NCBI GenBank assembly: GCA_029204225.1
Contig: CM055109.1
Span: 25,358,723-25,418,722 of the forward strand
Direction: 5' to 3'
DNA length: 60,000 bases
Source of the DNA: Diphasiastrum complanatum
Lineage: Eukaryota > Streptophyta > Lycopodiopsida > Lycopodiales > Lycopodiaceae
Positions 49,450 through 60,000 of this stretch are shown piece after piece. Numbering within the stretch: the stretch's first letter is position 1; each line of letters begins with the position of its first letter. The position numbers and the translations under genes were made by a program. The notes beneath the pieces are model-generated. The model did no database searches and was not told the DNA's origin. It worked only from the letters and a program-made list of their open reading frames with translations.

Positions 49450-51450
49450 CCTTCAACTTGGTTATCCTTCTTAAAGAAAAGTGTAAAATTCAAAAATGAT
49501 TCTACTTGCCGCACAGTTCCCGGAATTGGCCACTTAATCACAATCTTGATTTTATTCTCGTCAATATTGATCCCATTTACTGTGATTTTATGACCGAGAT
49601 AAAGCAACTCTTGCTTAAAGAATTCACACTTGGACTCTTAAGCGTAGAGTAACTCTCGACGGAGTTTCATCAAGATGATTTTTAAGTGTTCTACATATTC
49701 CACCAAGGATTTACTGTAAATGAGAATGTCGTCGAAGAATACAACCACAAATTTCCCCAAATATGGACGAAATAAATCGTTCATCATTTGCTAGAACGTT
49801 GTTGGAGCATTTGTTAATCCAAATGGCAACACTAAGAATTCATAATGACCAAATCTGGAACAAAATCTTGTCTCTTGGACATCTTCCAACTCAATTCTTA
49901 TTTGATGGTACCTTATCCTGAGATCTATCTTGGTGAAATACCTTGCTCCACCCAAGTGATCTACAAGGTCATCCATCCTGGGTAATGGATATTTATTTTT
50001 AATAGTCACTTTATTAAGCCCCTTGTAATTCACACACATCCGAAAACCTCCATCTTTCTTCGCTTTAAGAAGAACATGAGTGCCCCATGGTGATTTACTA
50101 GGTTGTATATGTCCCATCCTCACATACTTTTCTATTTGATTTGAAATCTTTGTCTCTTCTTTATGAGAGAATCTATAACGTTGTCTAGAGACAGGTTGAC
50201 TTCCTGGAATTAACTCAATCCTCTGGTTTACTGACCTAGACGGTGGTAAACCATGAGGTAATTCAGATGGAAAAAAATCCCTAAATTCATTTATGATCTG
50301 TTCTTTCATTGCTTGTTCATGATCTAAATTTATTGAGTTAAGAATTGCTGAGAATTCACAACCATTTAGATTCATTACAGGAACATCCACAACTGGAATA
50401 GCACATATTGAAAAAACTTCATACTATGAATAATTCAATGCTTCCATTTCATTAACTGTAAAAATTTGATCCAACGGACGTACAAAATTACTGCCAAATA
50501 ATGTAACTACCTTATCACCCTCCTTGAAAGTGAGAACATGCTTCTCAAAATCAATCAACAGAGAAGGCGACTTACTAAATAACCACTCGTAACCTACGAT
50601 TAAATCAGTATGGGCTAGGTCTAAAACATGAATATTACTAATTATGTGTGTCCTTGCATCAAAATTGGGAGCTTCGGGACTTTTACGTTCCAAGTCTCCA
50701 ACTCTGCTCCTGAAACTAGATAAACTTTATATGTATGATTGTTGGCTTTAGTTTCCAAGCTGAGTTTATGCACAAGACGAGAATTAATAAAATTATGAGT
50801 CCATTAAAATACTCACTTTTTGATCTTTAATTGTGCCAATTAAACAGAAAAGTTCATTAGGCAAGAAAAAAGTAGTACTAAATGAACATTCACACTCACA
50901 ATCAGTCAAGTTAATTTTCAAAGTCTTATCATTGCCTCCTGGGATCTCAATCATGTGAGCAAACACTTTTTTCCTTTCTGGACAAAATTTTATCATATGT
51001 CCAGACTTCTTACAAACGAAACATAAATTCTCTTTCTTAGCCTTTTTCCGGGACATAAATTTCTTAAATCTCTTTCTCTTTGGCTTCCTGGGTTCCGATG
51101 TTGCTTGATCTAATTCGCCAAAATATTTTGCTTGGTCTGGACCACGCTTCTTACCCTTCTTGGTTTTCAAAGTGGTTGGAAATTGCGCAAATTGGATGCC
51201 ACCACTGTGGAATCATATGCTTTCGCAATCCGAAACACATCCTCGAGGTTTTGATGCACATTTTGCCTGTATTCGTTCTGATAGTCGACTGGCAAACCTA
51301 GGACAAACTGCCAAAGTGCCAACTTCACATCGAATGATGAAACCCTATTCCATAGGTCCATGAATTCCTGGATATAAGAGTCTAAACTCTTTGTACCCAT
51401 CCTGCAGTTCACGAACTTTAGTCTGTACCCATCAATTTATAGGTCTGATA
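49450..51450 (-). pseudogene. Ty3/gypsy gag-protease-RT, truncated before integrase
   Basis: Minus-strand order is gag (SYIQEFMDLWNRVS, 51412-51167), a lysine-rich stretch with one CCHC knuckle (CFVCKKSGHMIKFCP, near 51000-51045), and a protease region. RT follows at 50390-49791 ([46 protein letters not shown]). The catalytic VVFFDDILIYS is in another frame (about 49715-49750), and an RNase H-proximal LYLGHKITVNG lies near 49575-49605. At 50790-50800 the protease DSGA site is damaged. Stops follow PTTF and elsewhere. No integrase is found, so it is a dead, 3'-truncated copy of the element whose 5' LTR is at 52234-52757. Confidence 0.9.
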
Positions 51451-52220
51451 GCTTGATGGGAAGGAAAAAGAAACACAAATTGTATTGTGAAAAAATCCAG
51501 AATGATCCCCTTATGGATTTAGAGAAATCCACCCCCCAAAATTCACCAAAATTGGTCAATTTTTTACTTCCTACAAACCCAATTGCTGGAATTCTTGGCT
51601 CTAGCTTCTAGGACAGCTTCAAAAGACTATGATTCAACTTTTCTCAACTTTAATTGATGTTCAACAACCTCGTACCATCCAATTTCATGAAAAACAAGCA
51701 AAAATCATGGATTTTGGCCCTTTCTAGGTTTTTTCACCATGACCAATTGGAATTTAATGGCACGAACGTTTGCCAAATCCACATGCAATCCTATTTATAG
51801 AATCATAACCATCCTATTGATATGAACTTGCTGGATTTTGAATTCTACCATCAATTTTGTGCCAAAAACATGGAAAACAAACCAAATTTGGCCACAAAAG
51901 AGCCTAGAATCTAAATACATGGGAAGATCCAACATGCAACCTGAATTTCAACTACTTCAAAGTGAATTAACTTGCTAGAAATTTCAGATCCTTAACTAGT
52001 TTTGAGTTACACATGCTAAAACTACAAAAAGACAACCAAAATTGATTTCCTAGCACAATTCTCCATAAACCACAATGAATTTGAGAGGATATGGATCATG
52101 CAAATTGAAATTGGAAAGATCCACCAACTTGCAACCTTGATCCTCTCCTTGGATGAGAATACTAGTTGATTGCCACCAAGCTCCAATGAAAAGCACCACC
52201 TCTCCAAACTTGTAATCCTT
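51451..52220 (-). other. 5' leader and decayed gag start of the gypsy element
   Basis: This lies between the primer-binding site and the first readable gag. It is AT-rich, with no long frame. Confidence 0.5.
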
Positions 52221-52232
52221 GCTCTGATACCA
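52221..52232 (-). other. Primer-binding site of minus-strand gypsy element
   Basis: TGGTATCAGAGC on the minus strand lies one base inside the LTR end. It is the same initiator-tRNA type as the element at 20784. Confidence 0.88.
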
Positions 52233-52233
52233 C

Positions 52234-52757
52234 TATAAGGGAAGCTCCTTAGATGCTGCTTACAAATCACAAAGACAATGGATAACACACTATGGATAAA
52301 CCACCCAACCACGTAGAAGCAACCAATCAAACTCTAGAAGCTTCACCCCCAAGCCAAGGAACAAGAAGCATGAATGTAGAGTGAGAGCCTAGCAATGAAT
52401 CCACAACCATAATGAGGAGTAGGGCGAGTTTGGACCCAATATATAGAGCCAAACGCATCATGGGCACATAGCCATGCATAGTCCTAAGTTTCCTATACAT
52501 AGATTCATCAAGAATAGAGTCCTAAGCATGGACCAACTATTCATAGAATTGCTATTGATAACTCTACACATGCATACATTGTCCCATACCTTGTCTAAAC
52601 TCCATTTAGTGTGTTCTGGGCCTCACAAGGATACTAATTACTTTCGGGCCACGTCCAGTATGACGTGGCATAACTAACAACTTGTTTCACTGGAGTATCG
52701 TCGTGTATCCAAGACTAGGAGTATACTGTATCCCATATACTAGTCATGGACATAACA
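52234..52757 (-). repeat. 5' LTR of minus-strand gypsy element (about 524 bp)
   Basis: On the minus strand it starts TGTTATGTCCATGAC and ends GAGCTTCCCTTATA, just before the primer site. A TATATATTGGG-like TATA box lies near 52436-52444. It is related to the LTR at 10270-10708. No second LTR copy was found, so the element is truncated on its left. Confidence 0.85.
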
Positions 52758-52763
52758 CTATCC

Positions 52764-52960
52764 CATTTATTCTACGCCAATTTTCTCCTGAATCAATTAG
52801 AGAGTTGAAGTCATGCTTAGAGTAAGGTTTAATACCAGTATCATCAAAACTTAAACTAGCACTACTCTTTATTAAAAAACAATCATGCATAAAAGTTAAA
52901 GTTTTTTCAGCAAAATTGAGCAGGTTGTTTAGTGATTTGCATTTTCTATTGCAGGTTATT
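52764..52960 (-). other. Coding-like minus-strand segment, family unknown
   Basis: A minus-strand stretch encodes NNLLNFAEKTLTFMHDCFLI and GIKPYSKHDFNSLIDSGENW. It looks like real protein sequence and ends against the gypsy LTR at 52757. The LTR may have inserted into or beside it. The family is not recognised. Confidence 0.3.
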
Positions 52961-53054
52961 TGTCTTGTTTCTACCAAGACATCGTTCAGCAAGTGCACAA
53001 CCAACAGTATTCTGATATCGTTGTTTCTACCAATGATCTCTCACTCTATACCAG

Positions 53055-54230
53055 AATGGATCAATCTTCTAGTTCATCTCTGATCGATAAACTTGATGAG
53101 ATAACTATCATCTTTGAAAGTTCAAGATGAAAGTAGTTCTGCTTACCAAAGAACTGTGGGACATAGTTGATGACACAGAGGTCAAGCCAGAAGGTGATGC
53201 AGCTCATCACCAAATGGAGATTGAGAGATGGCAAGACATTCACCATGATTACTCTCAATATCAATGACTCTCAAATCAGTCATATACGAGCTGCTCAGAC
53301 TGCTAAGGATGCATGGGACATCCTAGCAACTCTTTACGATATCAGGGATGTCACTACCAAATTTCATTTGAGGAAGAGATTCTTCACCCTGAGAATGTCT
53401 GATGCAGATAATGTTTTGAGTCATCTCAACACTTTCCAAAATCTTATGGAGCATATGGCTGCAACTGGCTCAGTCATTGAAATTTTTGATGCTGTTATGA
53501 CTCTATTATCGAGCCTACTTGATGCCTATGAAAATTGGGTAATGGTATTTCGACCCAGAAGCTATCAAGAGTAGTTTCGATGCTACTACAAGAGGAAATC
53601 AGAAGAACTGCATCCTCCTCAATCAATCGCTGTATCCATTCGGCCTACAACAACATTGCCTTGTGGGGCTTTGCGGTCTCGATGAGATCTGCATTTGCTA
53701 GAGGCTCTCGTGGATCTATTGCTTCGGGAGTTCAATGAATTTCTAATCGAGAATGGTTTTATTCCAAACTTGACAGACTCGAATGTTTACTTCAAGTCTG
53801 TTTTTCTTTCCTTCATAATCATCACTCTTTATGTGGATGATACGTTACTTTCTAGTAACAATCTAAATTTACTGAAGGATACAAAATGCATGCTAGCACA
53901 GAAGTACAGACTGATATGGGTCCAGCGCATTACTGTCTTGGAATTCAAATTCATCGAAATCAATCCAGGAGACAGATTAATATCATTCAACAATGATATT
54001 TCACTAATGTGCTAGAAAATATGAAATGACCAACTGCAAATCAAGTTACTTTCTACTTGACCTTGGTCTGAAATTATCAAAGGAACAATGCCCTCAAACC
54101 GAGGAAAAAAAGGAGGAAATGAAGCAAAATTCATTTTACTCCATTATCAGCTCACTGATGTATGCAATGCTCTGCACTCGACCAGACCTTGCATACTCAA
54201 TCAGTTCACTTAGCATCGACGATGGTGATT
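53055..54230 (+). pseudogene. Ty1/copia element with gag joined to late RT, internally deleted
   Basis: Gag start at 53055 (MDQSSSSSLIDKLD) is followed by KFKMKVVLLTKELWDIV. A TGA replaces the expected Trp codon of the HLWKF motif. After shifts come DSQISHIRAAQTAKDAWDIL and the YDIRDVTTKFHLRKRFFTLR gag block (to about 53570). RT then appears abruptly: FNEFLIENGFIPNLTDSNVY and TLYVDDTLLSSNN (YVDD active site, about 53827-53866), then SSLMYAMLCTRPDLAYSISS (about 54150-54210). Protease, integrase and the first half of RT are missing. It is not functional. Confidence 0.88.
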
Positions 54231-54933
54231 GCACGTCAGGTGGGTCGTTGGATCTAAAGGATCCGTACGCTTCTACGCATTAATCAAGAGCCTTTGAAGC
54301 ACCAGGCTAGCTGAGCTGGGTGCGCGTGAGGTCCCACGACTTCTCCTCCTCTTCTCTCTTTACGATGGATCTTCATTTCTCTTCTGTTTGCAAAGCTATG
54401 GCTGCCAGATACCATTCCGATCCAGCTCAATGTTGGCTCCGCGACATGCCACAGTCTTTTGGCATCATCTTTTTAGAACTAGGGATCTCTCCACTATGTT
54501 TCACAGATCTAAAACACATTACACATAGAGAATAATCCACACTTTTATCAGCTAAAACCCTGGCTGTATTAATCAGAGTGCAATTATCTGTCTCACTACT
54601 ATTATAATTCACTTGCATTTGTTAAATCAATTCAGTTTGGACATTCTGCCGCTAACTATGGTGCTTTTGATCCATGCACCAAGCTTGCTCCCAGCTTTCA
54701 CTCAAAGACAACTGATTTCTGACACCGACCTCACATGCTCGAGAAGATTCTAAAATGTTGGACCTTTGCCCACCACATACTGACCTTTGAGAAAAGATTT
54801 TTCTCGTGCACTCTACAAGACGGCGTTAGCAAGGTCACCAATTGTTGCCTCATACAAAGTTACCTTAACCATCCACCTGTTTCCAGACGCTATAAACAAC
54901 CTCATACAAGTTTGTTGTATGGTTGCTTCCTTG
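54231..54933. other. Unassigned repeat DNA
   Basis: No recognised gene. It holds a short block shared with 47.27 kb and a coding-like patch (54735-54953) without known motifs. Confidence 0.3.
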
Positions 54934-56040
54934 TCATCCATCATCTGTCATGATGAAAAAGAAACAACTTGTCAAAGATAAGATATGTTTTGATGTGTGT
55001 TTGTTCACACTATACATAAAATGAAATAGACACGATCTCTCCCTTTCAACCATCAGTGTGTCAACACCAGCATTGTAAACAAGACAAACCATCTTCCAAT
55101 TTGCCTGAGCTTCATCAGCCATGAAGCCTCTGAACGTCAATTGTCCATCTAAGTGTTCAGACATGACCCTGTTCAACAATGTCCAAAAGAGCACCTGTGC
55201 CTGGACATCTTCTTGTTTCATATCACAAATCGCGATTGTCTGCATGGATCAGTTCCTAGAGAGGAGTCAGTCAGTTAGAAATAGTAACCATATTTAGTTT
55301 ACACTTAGTATTGAAAAATATGGCAACATAAGATTGGACAAACCGTATGTCATAGACATGCGCTGCCATCATCACCCCATTTTTTACTCTATGCACGTGA
55401 TCGGAAAAACACCACACCTTTTCAAGTTACTCACTCCATGGTTGCATTCTCAGCACAAGATCAACACCAGAAGCTGGACCCATTGTTGACATTTTGAACA
55501 CGTGACATATGTCGTGCAACTGACCATGAAACAGTGAACCATGAAAATATTTGTATGCACAATGTTCTTTCAAGTACAACAAGGTTGTAATGTCATGTGA
55601 TAAATCCATAGGATGAAGATCTTTTCGTGCCATAGTGATCCAATTTTTCAGCCTACCAATGTAGTAAGAGCTCTAGTTAGTATTGAATGAGCATTCTTTA
55701 TATGGTATATTTGTAGCTAAAATAACTGAAAATACCTCACATTTGATTGTTTGTAGTGGATTGAAAGGAGTTCATCCAATTTCTATGAAATGATGTGAGA
55801 TGTCTACGATGTTAACGATAGCAAGTGGCTGGAGATCAATTCTTTCGCAATCTTTTACTGAGCTACTTTTGGACGATCCGAAAGATGTATGGTGGCTATC
55901 CCAGAGACCATGGCCTCCATGTTGTAATTGTCCGAAGAGGACACCCTAGCTCCAAAATTGTGATCATGGTAACCACAGTGTATTGCCATTCTTGTGTGCC
56001 TCGATATGTCGAAATACAATACTAGATTTTGGCTAGGCAA
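54934..56040 (-). pseudogene. MULE-like transposase fragments
   Basis: Three minus-strand pieces in order. The first, at 56040-55855, has HCGYHDHNFGARVSSSDNYN. The second, at 55633-55427, has HPMDLSHDITTLLYLKEHCA, SLFHGQLHDICHVF and MGPASGVDLVLRMQP. The third, at 55245-54934, has IAICDMKQEDVQAQVLFWTL, FRGFMADEAQANW and ERERSCLFHFMYSVNKHTSK. The last block (CDMK..DVQAQ, then F.GFMAD.A.ANW, then ERSCLFH) resembles the DDE core of MULE/FAR1-like transposases, with the Asp in GFMAD as a candidate catalytic residue. The gap at 55245-55427 is stop-filled and has lost the first catalytic block. Family assignment is from memory of pattern and is tentative. Confidence 0.45.
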
Positions 56041-56279
56041 TGTTTAAGACAACTTGGAGGCAAATTACAAAGTCCGCATCACATACTACCAACTCCCTTT
56101 GGAACCAATCCAATTAAACATCTGGACATAGGGTTAATGGATGTTAGAGTTAGATGTGGATCTTCCATACATGCTAAATTCTGAGATATGCTATTGCTCT
56201 CATGGAATCGAACCTACACGTGACAACTAACTTCATCTCCTTGATGCTAGATTGCTTGGATCTTGGGTTGGGCTAGGAA

Positions 56280-57740
56280 ATAAACCCGCTACAAAGTTGT
56301 TGGATTTCTTGTCAAAAATAGGAGTTGGTTGATGCTCACTGAGGTAATTGTTCACTGAGCTCACTATTTTCTTGCACCACACAACTTCAATAGGAGTGCA
56401 TTGGAGCTCACTGAGGTTGAACTTTTAAAACTGTTCATTGAGCTTAAGATTTGAAACGACTGCTTCAATCATCGGCGATTGAAACTGGGACGGTCATTTC
56501 AAATGGCCTGTAGCCAGACCATTCAGGCATATTTGATAAACTTGAAATAGGCGCACTGATTTGTTGCCCTAATCCACAGGCAATGTCGTCCAAAATTAAC
56601 ATAAAAAAGACACATGTCTTCCTAACCTAGCTCACTTATGTGTGAAAAAAATTGTTGGATTTCTTGTTGAAAACAAGAGTTGGTTGATGCTCACTGAGGT
56701 AATTGTTCATTGATCTCACTGTTTTCTTGCACCACACAGCTTCAATAGGAGTGTGTTGGAGCTCACTGAGGGGGGTGAACTTTTAAAACTGTTCACTGAG
56801 CTTAAGATTTGAAACAACTGTCCAGCTTCAATCATCGACGATTGAAGCTGGATAGTCGACCTCTTTTTTCACAAATGTCAATTCATTTGTCATCTTGTAT
56901 CTCAAACAATGCTTGAACGATCTGGATGATGCTACACAATAAAATATGATTATGGCTCTCGAATAGACATGTAATGGGTGCACTGATTTGAAGCTAGACA
57001 TTCGTTTTAAACAATAAAACATTGCTTTTGTGTCTTAGCATCTTGTTGTGGATTCCAAATGTTAGAAACTATTAAACTTGGTGTGGTTTTAGGGTATCCA
57101 ATTTTGGATTCTAATTCTGATTATGGGCTTCCAAAATCTAAGAATTTTCTTAGTTGATTTTGTATCAAAAATTTCTCGATTTGGGTATTGAAAAATTACA
57201 AATTTCTTGAGTGGATCTCGTATTGAAGAATTCTGATTTTGGGTATCGAAAATTTACTGATTTTTTGAGTCGATCGAGTATAAAAAAAATTTGGTACTGG
57301 ATTTCGATCTTTGGGTTGGAAAAATTTGTTATTGGATTTTGTAGATCTTCTGCACAAGAATTTGAGCTTTTTTTTTTCTTGTTTTTGTATAAGTACATAT
57401 AGCTTTCAAGATGCTCTGAAGGTACTGATGGATTTCATATTGATTGATGCGCTTTGAAGGTACTATGATTGATGTGCATTGATTGAGCTCTAATTGATTG
57501 AGCTTACTATTTAAAACTATTGCCCAGTTTCAATCACCAACGATTGAGGTTGGGGACATTTGTTTGAAACAATGAAACGTTGATTTTAAACAGGGTCTTA
57601 TCATCTTGTTGTGGATTCCAAATGCTGGGAACTGTTAAACTTGGTGTGGTTTTAGGGTGTTTAGAATGGCAGTCCAGCTTCAATCACCGACGATTGAAGT
57701 TGGACAACCATTCTAAGTACTAAAACATCGCTTGTTCAAA
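56280..57740. repeat. Repeat region with four copies of a TTCAATC-loop-GATTGAA hairpin
   Basis: A block of about 230 bp (near 56285-56510) is repeated at about 56650-56860. A different block of about 60 bp (57033-57095) recurs at 57597-57658. Hairpins of 9-13-bp arms with a 6-nt loop lie at 56462-56486, 56821-56852 (perfect 13-bp arms, loop ATCGAC), 57523-57554 and 57673-57704. Between them, 57100-57330 is a degenerate tandem repeat of roughly 55-60 bp. No transposase is inside. It looks like a non-autonomous element or complex satellite. Confidence 0.8.
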
Positions 57741-57885
57741 GGGTTTGCCAATGTGTTTGCCTTTAGTTTGTTTTTGCTTAGAATGGGATTTGTAAAAAAA
57801 AAAAATTAAATCTGTGAGAAATGCATATCAGAGTTTATGACTTCTTGATTCAACTAGGCTGAAGTTCAACTATGCAGAAAAAAGG

Positions 57886-58032
57886 ATGGCCAAGCGGCCC
57901 ACGATGACGCGTGACCCATCCGAAGAGCCAACTGATACTAGTGAAGATATTGAAAATGCGACTGTTGGGGATACCGAAATGATAGTGGACATGGAAGAGC
58001 ACCTTGCAATTGAGGCTGTTAATGAAGTTTAA
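57886..58032 (+). other. Short acidic ORF, 48 codons
   Basis: It encodes MAKRPTMTRDPSEEPTDTSE followed by an acidic run ending AIEAVNEV. The open frame begins upstream of the ATG. Its strong acidic bias and lack of AT-rich codon drift look protein-like. It may be an exon remnant; the family is unknown. Confidence 0.3.
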
Positions 58033-58772
58033 TTATTCTCTCACATAAGATTTCCCAATTGTTGCTAAAGTTGTTACCATATTATGGGATTACGTTCCTT
58101 ATCATTATTTGATATCTGATTTTTGTTACAACAAGGAGAAACAATTTTTGTAGATTATAATGTGGGTACGGCTGAAGTTGGAGAGGGATTGGATGTTGGT
58201 AGTGTTGAAAATTAAGCCCACAGTTGTCTCCTTGGTGAATAATAATTTCTATTTCAAGATTCTTCCTGCACATTTATTGATTGTTGATCTAGGATCAGGT
58301 GAAACCTATTTTGGGTTCAATGTCTACTCATCTGATATCTGCAGGAATCACAACTTAGACAGCTGAACTATTTGAAGAACGACTAAAACGGGCTTCCGGC
58401 TGATCTCCAGCAAAGGGTAACCAATCCTATTATTCTCCATGTTCAAATGTTGAGTTCAACTATTTGAAGACCATTGAAGACTTGGCCCCATCTTCAAGGA
58501 CTTCCACAAACTAGGAACAACTCTGCAAAAATACACTAAGTGTCGCACAGTTCACATTTTTCACACTTTCTCGAAAAATGCGACACTTACCTTCGACTTC
58601 TTTTTTTCAACTATTTTGAGAAAGTTAACTTATGTGTAGTTCAAAAGTTTAACTGTTTTCAACACCTTCGGCTTTTTGCCAAAAATGCGAAGTGTGAGAA
58701 AATCCCAAAGGTGGTCTATATTCAACGAGTAACATTTCCACCCACTTCCCTAAAATGCGAAGTGAGAGAATT
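58033..58772. other. Spacer with TGCGACAC-type words
   Basis: It contains degenerate AAAATGCGACAC and TGCGAAGTG(A/T)GAGAA words (58540-58770) resembling the array at 46.4 kb. An ORF at 58160-58366 shows no known motif. Confidence 0.4.
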
Positions 58773-59398
58773 TGTGACATCCTCGTCCGCGTCAACATTC
58801 CCTACGGGTTGACCATGTACACAATGTACAGTCGTCATCACAAGCCAAATACTTTTAAGTACAATGGCTTGCCTAATTAGACGACAAACATTTATTGTAA
58901 TTAATACATGGATGCAATCTATAAATGGATCATCCCAGCACACTCTAAGTGATGCTCCGTCCATGAGACGAACAATTTTGAGCCTCCCAGTTATGCCGTC
59001 ATTCTGATTCACTCACTCTGATCAGAACTCGGACATCTACGACTCCTCAGCTTCTTATCAGAGAATGGCTGTCTTTAACGTCTGAAGAGCTTGCATCATT
59101 TTGTTGCACTATCACTCCAAAGCTTTTGAACTGAACTTCTCATTGAAATCTGATTTACAGTAATATCTCAAACCAGTTCTAATCTCTTCGTTGGACTGTA
59201 CTCGTTTTTATTTTGTAAGTATGAATTAATTTATAGAATCTTGTTGGGCATAGAGTGCTTGAGCTGCGACTACACTTAACAATAACAGTCTATTAGACTG
59301 TTTCTGCATGTAGCAGCCCGTTATAGCGGGAGAGCTGTTCCGCAAATATTCCTGCTCTCTTCTCCGTTCACATTCTCCATACTCCCTTAGCCCTATCA
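58773..59398 (+). repeat. Copia 5' LTR (approximate)
   Basis: It starts TGTGACATCCTCG and ends near CCCTATCA. A degenerate primer-site-like TTGGTATTTAA follows at 59401, and a copia gag start follows at 59467. The partner LTR is outside the window. Confidence 0.6.
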
Positions 59399-59466
59399 GA
59401 TTGGTATTTAAACATAGTTCAAATAAACTGGGAGATTAAGTTTGTTCTATTTGTATTACTGTTAAC

Positions 59467-60000
59467 ATGTCTCATATTGGTAGCTCTTTGTCTACATCAT
59501 CCAATGAAGCTAGAATCATTGACAAGTTCAATGGATCTAACTTCTATATTTGGAAGTTAAAACTTCGAATGATGTTGATAGATAGAGATTTTGGGATGTG
59601 CTTCAAGAGATTCAAGGCCATGGCTGAGACACAAACGTCTACAAAAGTGAAAGCATTGGCTATCCTGATGAACATAAAGCTTTACAAAGTTTATGATCCA
59701 TCCACCAATGTAGTATTTGTCTCTAGGGATGTAATCTTTCAAGAGCATAGATACTATAATTTCATACGACCATTGATAAATGATGTCGTGTCATTTCATC
59801 CTATTTTACGTAGCATGGAATCTTCCAACGATGATGTTTTTCCTATAGAAACTACAGCTACAACTATAGAAGCTGAGCAGTCAACAATTCCTGTCACCAG
59901 ACCAGACCTAGCCAGCTTGAACAGATCTGAAGAAAATCTAGAAGAAGCATCATCGCATCCTAGTCAATCAAACATTCGTAGATCCTCACGGACTTGGACA
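59467..60000 (+). CDS. Copia gag-pol deletion fusion, open to the window end (partial)
   Basis: An ATG at 59467 opens a frame of 178 codons with no stop, running off the window. Residues 1 to about 42 are the copia gag start (KFNGSNFYIWKLKLRMML). The frame then passes without a break into the post-integrase region of pol (KVYDPSTNVVFVSRDVIFQE, then the Ser/Thr/Glu-rich linker ending RRSSRTWT) that precedes reverse transcriptase. Most of gag, protease and integrase are missing, yet the frame is kept. It could be a non-autonomous copia or a young deletion. Confidence 0.8.
   Translation, partial: MSHIGSSLSTSSNEARIIDKFNGSNFYIWKLKLRMMLIDRDFGMCFKRFKAMAETQTSTKVKALAILMNIKLYKVYDPSTNVVFVSRDVIFQEHRYYNFIRPLINDVVSFHPILRSMESSNDDVFPIETTATTIEAEQSTIPVTRPDLASLNRSEENLEEASSHPSQSNIRRSSRTWT

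Noticed and set aside
56280-57740. CRISPR-like spaced palindromes
   Set aside because: Eukaryotic context, irregular spacing (359, 702 and 150 bp), and no cas genes.

Overview
This window is eukaryotic nuclear DNA from a land plant. It holds two spliced plant genes with GT-AG introns set among dense, mostly dead transposable elements. The genes are a COP1-INTERACTING PROTEIN 7 (CIP7)-like gene and an LRR-III type receptor-like kinase. AT-rich spacers, long dinucleotide tracts and many decayed Ty1/copia, Ty3/gypsy, hAT, CACTA and MULE-like remnants point to a large, repeat-rich genome. A fern or other non-angiosperm is my guess from the style of the elements. The sequence does not prove this.

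Layout. 0-3.2 kb: end of a gypsy chromovirus (integrase C-terminus plus chromodomain) with its 3' LTR, a truncated hAT-like transposase on the minus strand, and a dense array of CpG-rich palindromes. 3.5-8.3 kb: a CACTA-like block with a degraded SET-domain gene immediately upstream of, and co-oriented with, a spliced but broken TNP2-type transposase gene. 8.4-10.7 kb: minus-strand copia gag, an LTR-like repeat, a gag fragment with several CCHC knuckles, and a gypsy LTR. 10.7-13.7 kb: decayed AT-rich DNA. 13.8-14.6 kb: remnant of a spliced SAM-dependent methyltransferase-like gene with a DLFAGVG motif. 15-20.4 kb: microsatellite, duplications, and one isolated 38-codon exon with good splice sites. 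20.44-25.42 kb: a complete-ended gypsy element with a CATGG target duplication, whose 5' LTR has lost a 155-bp segment containing the TATA box.

25.4-36.7 kb: promoter region and nine predicted coding exons of the CIP7-like gene, a nuclear light-signalling factor in Arabidopsis. One of its introns appears to be GC-AG. 37-39.7 kb: decayed minus-strand copia pol. 39.8-40.1 kb: tandem duplications. 41.1-44.4 kb: two-exon receptor-like kinase gene on the minus strand with an HGN catalytic loop, and a GA tract plus a 20-G run upstream of it.

45-48.4 kb: several small tandem-repeat families and LTR-like DNA. 49.4-52.76 kb: minus-strand gypsy (gag, protease, RT) with 5' LTR and primer-binding site. 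53-54.2 kb: deleted copia. 54.9-56 kb: MULE-like transposase fragments. 56.3-57.7 kb: repeats carrying four copies of a hairpin. 58.8-60 kb: a copia LTR followed by an open frame that fuses gag directly to late pol and runs off the window.

The two plant genes look independent of each other. The most unusual material is in the mobile fraction: a SET-domain gene beside a CACTA transposase, a methyltransferase-like relic, and two families of palindromic repeats that could be protein-binding arrays.
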